Source: Nanobdellota archaeon (GTDB lineage Archaea > Nanobdellota > Nanobdellia > Parvarchaeales > Parvarchaeaceae). Taken from it: 50,142 bases of DNA. Both the position numbers and the translations under genes were made by a program. This document shows positions 46,701 to 50,142 of the stretch, one piece after another. Where the stretch lies: positions 1 through 50,142 of the forward strand of contig JAKASS010000007.1 of NCBI GenBank assembly GCA_021818905.1. The letters run 5' to 3'. A model generated the notes under the pieces. It ran no database searches, had not been told where the DNA came from, and saw nothing but the letters and a program-made list of their open reading frames with translations. Positions within the stretch are counted from its first letter, which is position 1; each line of letters starts with the position of its first letter.

Positions 46701-47670
46701 TTTTAGCCCCGTAGCTGACGGAAGTGGCCTGCGCTAGTGTATCGCCGGTCAATACGCTAAAATCTGAAATCGAAGTGTTGCCATTAAAATACAGTAAGAA
46801 TGTATTGTTCCCATTGTCATACTCGCTGTAGGTCGGCGATAGGTAGGGGGCCTCTCCCGTCGTATTCGTGCTGAAAAGGTTGGTGGCATTGCTTGCAAAC
46901 CCCACTGCTACGTCTTGTGTAGTCGTAGATGCCGGCATGCCGTTCGGTAACTTTATCCAGTATAGAGCCCAATTATTCGAGAAAGAATAGTTTTCAAGCC
47001 ATGATTTCAACACCATGCCATTAGTGCTGTTGAAAAACTCGACGTTCTGAAAAGAATTGGTTCCTGTATCATTTATGTACCCGCGGTAGTTAGTTAGGCT
47101 TAAATTGACTAGCTGCTGGAACGGTCCGCTTACACCGCTGGTTTGCGAGTTTGTGATATTTACTTGCGCATATGCTATCACCCCTGCGGGCGGGTCGTGT
47201 TTAGGGGTTTGTGTATACCTAACCTCTGAGGTATTTGAACTTGCAGTTATTTTGTAAAAACCCGGCTTTAAGTTATTACTGATATATGACACGCTATTTT
47301 TTGTTGGCCCGGCGACAGGTGTGCCATTTATATAAAGTCTTATATAATTTGGGACATGGTTTGGGCTTACATATTGTGATTTAGCGGTATAATTTGTTAA
47401 AGTGTAATTAAATGGAGCGTTTCCATTTTTTATTCCATTAAGATAAAGATCTATTTGTGAGACGTTTGTACTATTGTTTTGAACAGAAAATTGATTTACT
47501 TGTGGACCGAGACTTGCATCATTTATACTTATATTATTCAAGACAAACGATGAAAAAGAGGCGATTATTAAAAGAAAAAGCACAAAAGTAAATAGCGCTA
47601 ATTTAACTTTTTTACGGCTATTTGCCTTTAAAATCTCCATAAATTTCGTTAGAATATCTCTAAATTGCAA
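43699..47670 (-). CDS. Large surface protein with DUF2341-like and MBG/Ig-like repeats
   Basis: 1323 aa; N-terminal signal/TM; repeated TPTLSMTDTPGNFTYNGTKDNTSAAITTVNDQLAATLYIGG units; many NxS/T sites. Confidence 0.82.
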   Translation of the reverse strand: MQFRDILTKFMEILKANSRKKVKLALFTFVLFLLIIASFSSFVLNNISINDASLGPQVNQFSVQNNSTNVSQIDLYLNGIKNGNAPFNYTLTNYTAKSQYVSPNHVPNYIRLYINGTPVAGPTKNSVSYISNNLKPGFYKITASSNTSEVRYTQTPKHDPPAGVIAYAQVNITNSQTSGVSGPFQQLVNLSLTNYRGYINDTGTNSFQNVEFFNSTNGMVLKSWLENYSFSNNWALYWIKLPNGMPASTTTQDVAVGFASNATNLFSTNTTGEAPYLSPTYSEYDNGNNTFLLYFNGNTSISDFSVLTGDTLAQATSVSYGAKTVNAIEITESTANEYAHWSYIGQSLAAQAVIVEANFEWIKKSNTGEVGLSNSSAVGKGFNAISDVEAGTSLQSPRSYAAGVATAGTNSGTSALNTWYWATLNWPGPAATSFSVITTTVPEYETAAVPTSLAKNPLSAATTLYIAPYSQHTGTSADVVDYNLLRARAYPPNGVMPSITQGSLKTTTTPPAVKLYLQSLAVDTNATGGNAITYGTTSTFTANISSGFVELWTNVTGTLAQTEPLTHLTVTYSKSYLAAGYYQIIAGSNTSGIANMTLYEKINKATPTLSMTDTPGNFTYNGTKDNTSAAITTVNDQLAATLYIGGASKGSSTTRVSYLNATAGTYHGVFNTSGGQNYTSASVQTTSIISRATTVLSLTGYIGAGTSAANFTYNGTVEKFTGSVVSPASGVAGKLYVNGVTKTSPYSNATAGAYVAVFNASGDVNYSSASATIAREISQAALTQTLTVFPSDKFTYTGSPPVIQDALSGTQVSGQSGLSFVLDNNSVSTGSTFSASLSVAKYNFSALSDKYAGVHYKNNYTYSGTSGGNQNYTVTTSGITQVNITKATPTLSMTDTPGNFTYNGTKDNTSAAITTVNDQLAATLYIGGASKGSSTTRVSYLNATAGTYHGVFNTSGNQNYSSTRYKLARAISKATPNMTLTVPANFTYNGSSGIATANLFSLNNQLSASWNLNGPEIAEVPLFYLLIKIQNSLNQSTPASFQEELIFNSSAYKRYEAPNLDNIEFTYPNGTVVPSWLEINDSYNSSGTLYWLKIGSIPAGNFSMVHMVFFNKSENVLNNVTTGEAPGLSPRYAEYDDGGYVFDFYSDLKGSTLNMSKWTVEANGGTYNVSSGLVTSSSLNDYTYILSKEAFSYPTIFEWYVAPSTTGAPFANSIQFGYSVELATNELYVGTIDRLYLDYAINSTTHILSPSTVVTNNIKNNLYGISANGTKVMAYFDYRPVITESDPYLPSNIPFSAILNYESGLTSPKIYWIRVRTYPLGGG
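44807..45016. repeat. 210-bp direct repeat, copy 1
   Basis: Appears identical to 45653-45862 by eye. Confidence 0.85.
45653..45862. repeat. 210-bp direct repeat, copy 2
   Basis: Appears identical to 44807-45016 by eye. Confidence 0.85.
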
Positions 47671-47856
47671 CTTTTTATACTAATCTCCTCCGTTCCCAAA
47701 TAAGTTTCTATACAATCCGCTCAAAGACTACATATAGTATTATAATAGCTTATAAATTTTTAACTTATTATAGTTGAAATCTTTTTTAAAGACTAGAAAT
47801 TTCACTATTACAGGATAACTAGAAACGTTTCAAAACTACTTTTTTATAAAAAAATA

Positions 47857-47920
47857 CGGGGGCTATTGGAAGCCCATTAGAGTGGAGGAAATGTTGTTGA
47901 TGAGCGTAATCTGGATAAAT
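47857..47920 (-). repeat. Dispersed repeat A (GGGGGCTATTGGAAGCCC...)
   Basis: Aligns with 48320-48375 and the window end; sits just 3' of a minus-strand gene. Confidence 0.6.
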
Positions 47921-47935
47921 CGATGCACTGGCTGT

Positions 47936-48196
47936 TTAAAATTCGGAAAGAAGCTTCTTCCTTATCCTTGAAAAGTGGTGCTGGTCCGTACCTAAGTAGG
48001 CTAGGGTTTCATTGTCGGCGTTTTTTATGATCGATTTTATGGCTTTCTGGTCCACGGAGTATTTCTTGTATAACTCTTTTAGAAGGACGATATCCACACT
48101 GGAATGGAGTAGGGGGCCGAGTATATCCACTGCGTCTTTTTGGCCCTTTATGCTCTCGTGCCCGTCAATAAATGCCCCCAGTTTCAAAATGAGCAA
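47936..48196 (-). pseudogene. Possible nucleotidyltransferase C-terminal fragment
   Basis: LILKLGAFIDGHESIKGQKDAVDILGPLL resembles the C-terminal region of NTase/AbiEii-like proteins; no catalytic motif present. Confidence 0.4.
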
Positions 48197-48203
48197 GACT
48201 TCC

Positions 48204-48269
48204 GGCGTAGGCCTATCTTTCGATTTATGTCGAAAGATATAAAAAGACAGCCTGCCAAATGCCTACGCC
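48204..48269. repeat. Nested perfect inverted repeats
   Basis: Outer GGCGTAGGC/GCCTACGCC; inner TATCTTTCGA/TCGAAAGATA. Confidence 0.75.
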
Positions 48270-48310
48270 AAGATTATTCCTCTGTAGATCTGGATATTAA
48301 AACGGTTAAA

Positions 48311-48375
48311 TAAAAATAATGGGGGCGACTGGGTACCATATTAGAGCGGAAGAAATCTTTGTCGAGGTGAACGTG
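48311..48375 (-). repeat. Dispersed repeat B
   Basis: AAATAAAAATAATGGGGGCGACTGGGTACCATATTAGAGCGGAAGAAATC aligns with repeats A and C. Confidence 0.6.
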
Positions 48376-48377
48376 GG

Positions 48378-48797
48378 CTAATCTCTCAATGATTTTATTA
48401 TGTGCTTGCACGTTTCTAGGCTCTTCCGCACCGCCTCGAAATATTTGTCGACAAGTTCCTTAAGCATCGTGTTGGATGTCCTGCTATCATACATGTATCC
48501 GCTTTCGTTGCGCAGCCCGAGAAGGATATAAAAAAGGTCTACTATCTCGGTCACGGCTTTCTGGTCTATGTTTTTATTTTTAAATTCGTCGAGGACCCTT
48601 TTGACTACATTACCTATGTCGTGGGTCTTTAGCGGGTCTGCCCTCGTCGCCATCAGGATCGCTTTTAACATTATCTCCAGGGACATCTCGAGCGAATAAA
48701 GACTGACGTTGTAACTCCCGCCGCGTCGCGTGTCTTCCGCGGCTTTAAACCACAAACTGGATGTTTCGAGCGCTGCGTCTATCCTGTCTTTTTCCAT
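48378..48797 (-). CDS. HEPN domain protein
   Basis: LETSSLWFKAAEDTRRGGSYNVSLYSLEMSLEIMLKAIL; overlaps the NTase gene. Confidence 0.78.
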   Translation of the reverse strand: MEKDRIDAALETSSLWFKAAEDTRRGGSYNVSLYSLEMSLEIMLKAILMATRADPLKTHDIGNVVKRVLDEFKNKNIDQKAVTEIVDLFYILLGLRNESGYMYDSRTSNTMLKELVDKYFEAVRKSLETCKHIIKSLRD

Positions 48798-49363
48798 CTC
48801 ATGACCCTTACGCCTTCGATAATATCGTACGAAGTTTTTATTCTATTTATACGCTTAAAGAAATCGGACAATACTGAATCCCTCTCGAATAAGATTATGC
48901 CGTCTCTTGCGATATCGATATAGATCGGCCTGAACGATGCAAGGTCCTCTCTAGCGACTATGAGGGGGCTTATGTAGAGATAAAGTCCTTTCTTTAAAAA
49001 CCTATCCTCGTATTCGTGCAGTTCCGAACGCACTGAATAGAGCTTCTCTATCACCCGTGGGGTCTTATCGGCGACCACGATGAATAAGTCTATATCGCTA
49101 TACTTACGATAAGTCCCCCTTGCTACGGAACCGAATATGGCCGCACCTATCACGTCATCGAATTTTTTTATTTTTTCTGCGAAATTGTACAGATACTCCC
49201 TTACATCCTTGTCTAAGGCAGTTATCGCATACTCCGTCGATACGAGACGCCGTATAATGCTATTGAAAGTGGCCTTGCCCGACTCCTCTTCCAATGCTTT
49301 TTTTAGTCTCTTGAGTTTTTCGTAAGTATCCTCACTCAGTAGCACCGGTCTATATGTTTTCAT
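48779..49363 (-). CDS. Nucleotidyltransferase with N-terminal antitoxin-like DNA-binding region
   Basis: GAAIFGSVARGTYRKYSDIDLFIVV; N-terminus VLLSEDTYEKLKRLKKALEEESGK. Confidence 0.85.
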   Translation of the reverse strand: MKTYRPVLLSEDTYEKLKRLKKALEEESGKATFNSIIRRLVSTEYAITALDKDVREYLYNFAEKIKKFDDVIGAAIFGSVARGTYRKYSDIDLFIVVADKTPRVIEKLYSVRSELHEYEDRFLKKGLYLYISPLIVAREDLASFRPIYIDIARDGIILFERDSVLSDFFKRINRIKTSYDIIEGVRVMRWKKTG

Positions 49364-49407
49364 ATTATATATAAGTTTTTATTATATATAAATCTTGGCA
49401 TCTTCTT

Positions 49408-50111
49408 GGCTCTGTAGAAATCCTCTAAAGTAACTACCTCCTTGATTATTATATAAAACAAACAAAAAAGAGGTGCTTATGAATAAAAATGGGAGTCCTT
49501 ACTATAAAAGATTTGCGTCTATCGTATCGGGCATAGCGAGGAGGGCGTTGTCGCCCTTCTCAAGCAGATTCTCGAAGAAGACGTACACGCAGCCGCAGCT
49601 TGCCGCGTGCATCTGCCTGATGAAACACGAGAGAAAGCCTTATCGGGACGTCGTAGACGAGCTGGAAGAGCTCAAGGGGTTGTTTGACTTCGATAAAGTC
49701 CCTCATTATACGACACTGCAGAAATTCTTCAAACGGATACCGCTGCGAGTATGGGATGCGATGCTGTCCTTCGCGTTTAGACTGTTCGGGATAAGAAGAA
49801 TGGACGCCGCCATAGACTCCACTGGATACGAAGAGCGAAACGCTTCCTATCACTACCTGTGGAGAATAGGAGAAGAACTGCGTAGAAAGGTGTTTACCAA
49901 GCATTCCATCGTCGTAGACCCGAAGACGGAAGCGATAGCCGTTTCCTCCTCTAACCGAAGGTATGAAAGCGACAATAAGACCTTCAGACCGCTCATGAAG
50001 AAAGCCGCCGAGATAGTAAAGATCGATAAGATACTGGCTGATAAAGGATACGATTCGGAGAGAAACCACAGGTTTTCGAGGGAGAGACTCCGGGATTATG
50101 TGCATGCTAGA
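49408..50111 (+). mobile_element. 5' part of an IS5-like element: left TIR plus N-terminal transposase
   Basis: TIR GGCTCTGTAGAAATCCT (49408-49424); ORF from ATG 49479 reads MNKNGSPYYKRFASIVSG...MDAAIDSTGYEERNA...ILADKGYDSERNHRFSRERLRDYVHARNK, then joins repeat C. Confidence 0.82.
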
Positions 50112-50142
50112 AATAAAAATAATGGGGCTATTGGAAGCCCCA
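50111..50142. repeat. Dispersed repeat C, at window edge
   Basis: AAATAAAAATAATGGGGCTATTGGAAGCCCCA; contains palindrome TGGGGCT-ATTGGA-AGCCCCA. Confidence 0.6.

Noticed and set aside
49560-50105. 181-aa minus-strand ORF
   Set aside because: Antisense to the IS5-like transposase ORF that starts at 49479.

Overview
The window looks archaeal and probably comes from a small-genome (DPANN/Micrarchaeota-like) lineage. The evidence is FtsZ next to a SecE/Sec61-gamma protein, Alba, aIF2-gamma, S6e, Dph2, a DUF359 dephospho-CoA kinase and a tRNA with an apparent intron. About 19.9-43 kb is mostly housekeeping: cell division and secretion, translation, a compact NAD salvage cluster (prs, nadE, pncA, pncB, NAD kinase plus a degenerate NADK-wHTH fusion), CoA synthesis, gdhA, and tRNA-Lys and tRNA-Val. 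About 1-19.9 kb and 42-50 kb are accessory: IS elements and fragments, a type IIG-like restriction-modification gene, several toxin-antitoxin type modules (MNT/HEPN x3, VapBC, AbiEi/AbiEii), and a very large repeat-containing surface protein. The main candidate for an undescribed system is at about 6.2-10.1 kb. It is a head-to-tail array of short, mostly single-gene units (three GNATs, a C39-like peptidase, an MNT/HEPN pair, a nuclease-like protein, an orphan). The units are separated by at least six copies of a ~26-bp repeat (consensus AAAGAGTTAAAAGTTAAATCTGATAA) that often supplies the last codons and stop of the upstream gene, so the array looks like integron cassettes without a recognisable integrase. 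It lies between two ~33-bp inverted repeats about 6.1 kb apart. Other notable points are a reconstructable IS insertion (3-bp TSD) that truncated a proteasome-like Ntn hydrolase, an IS6-like insertion (8-bp TSD) that fused two transposase ORFs, a G10/C10 tract splitting the giant surface protein into two frames, and a possible NAD(P)-sensing regulator. All calls were made by reading the sequence and the supplied ORF translations. No database search was run.
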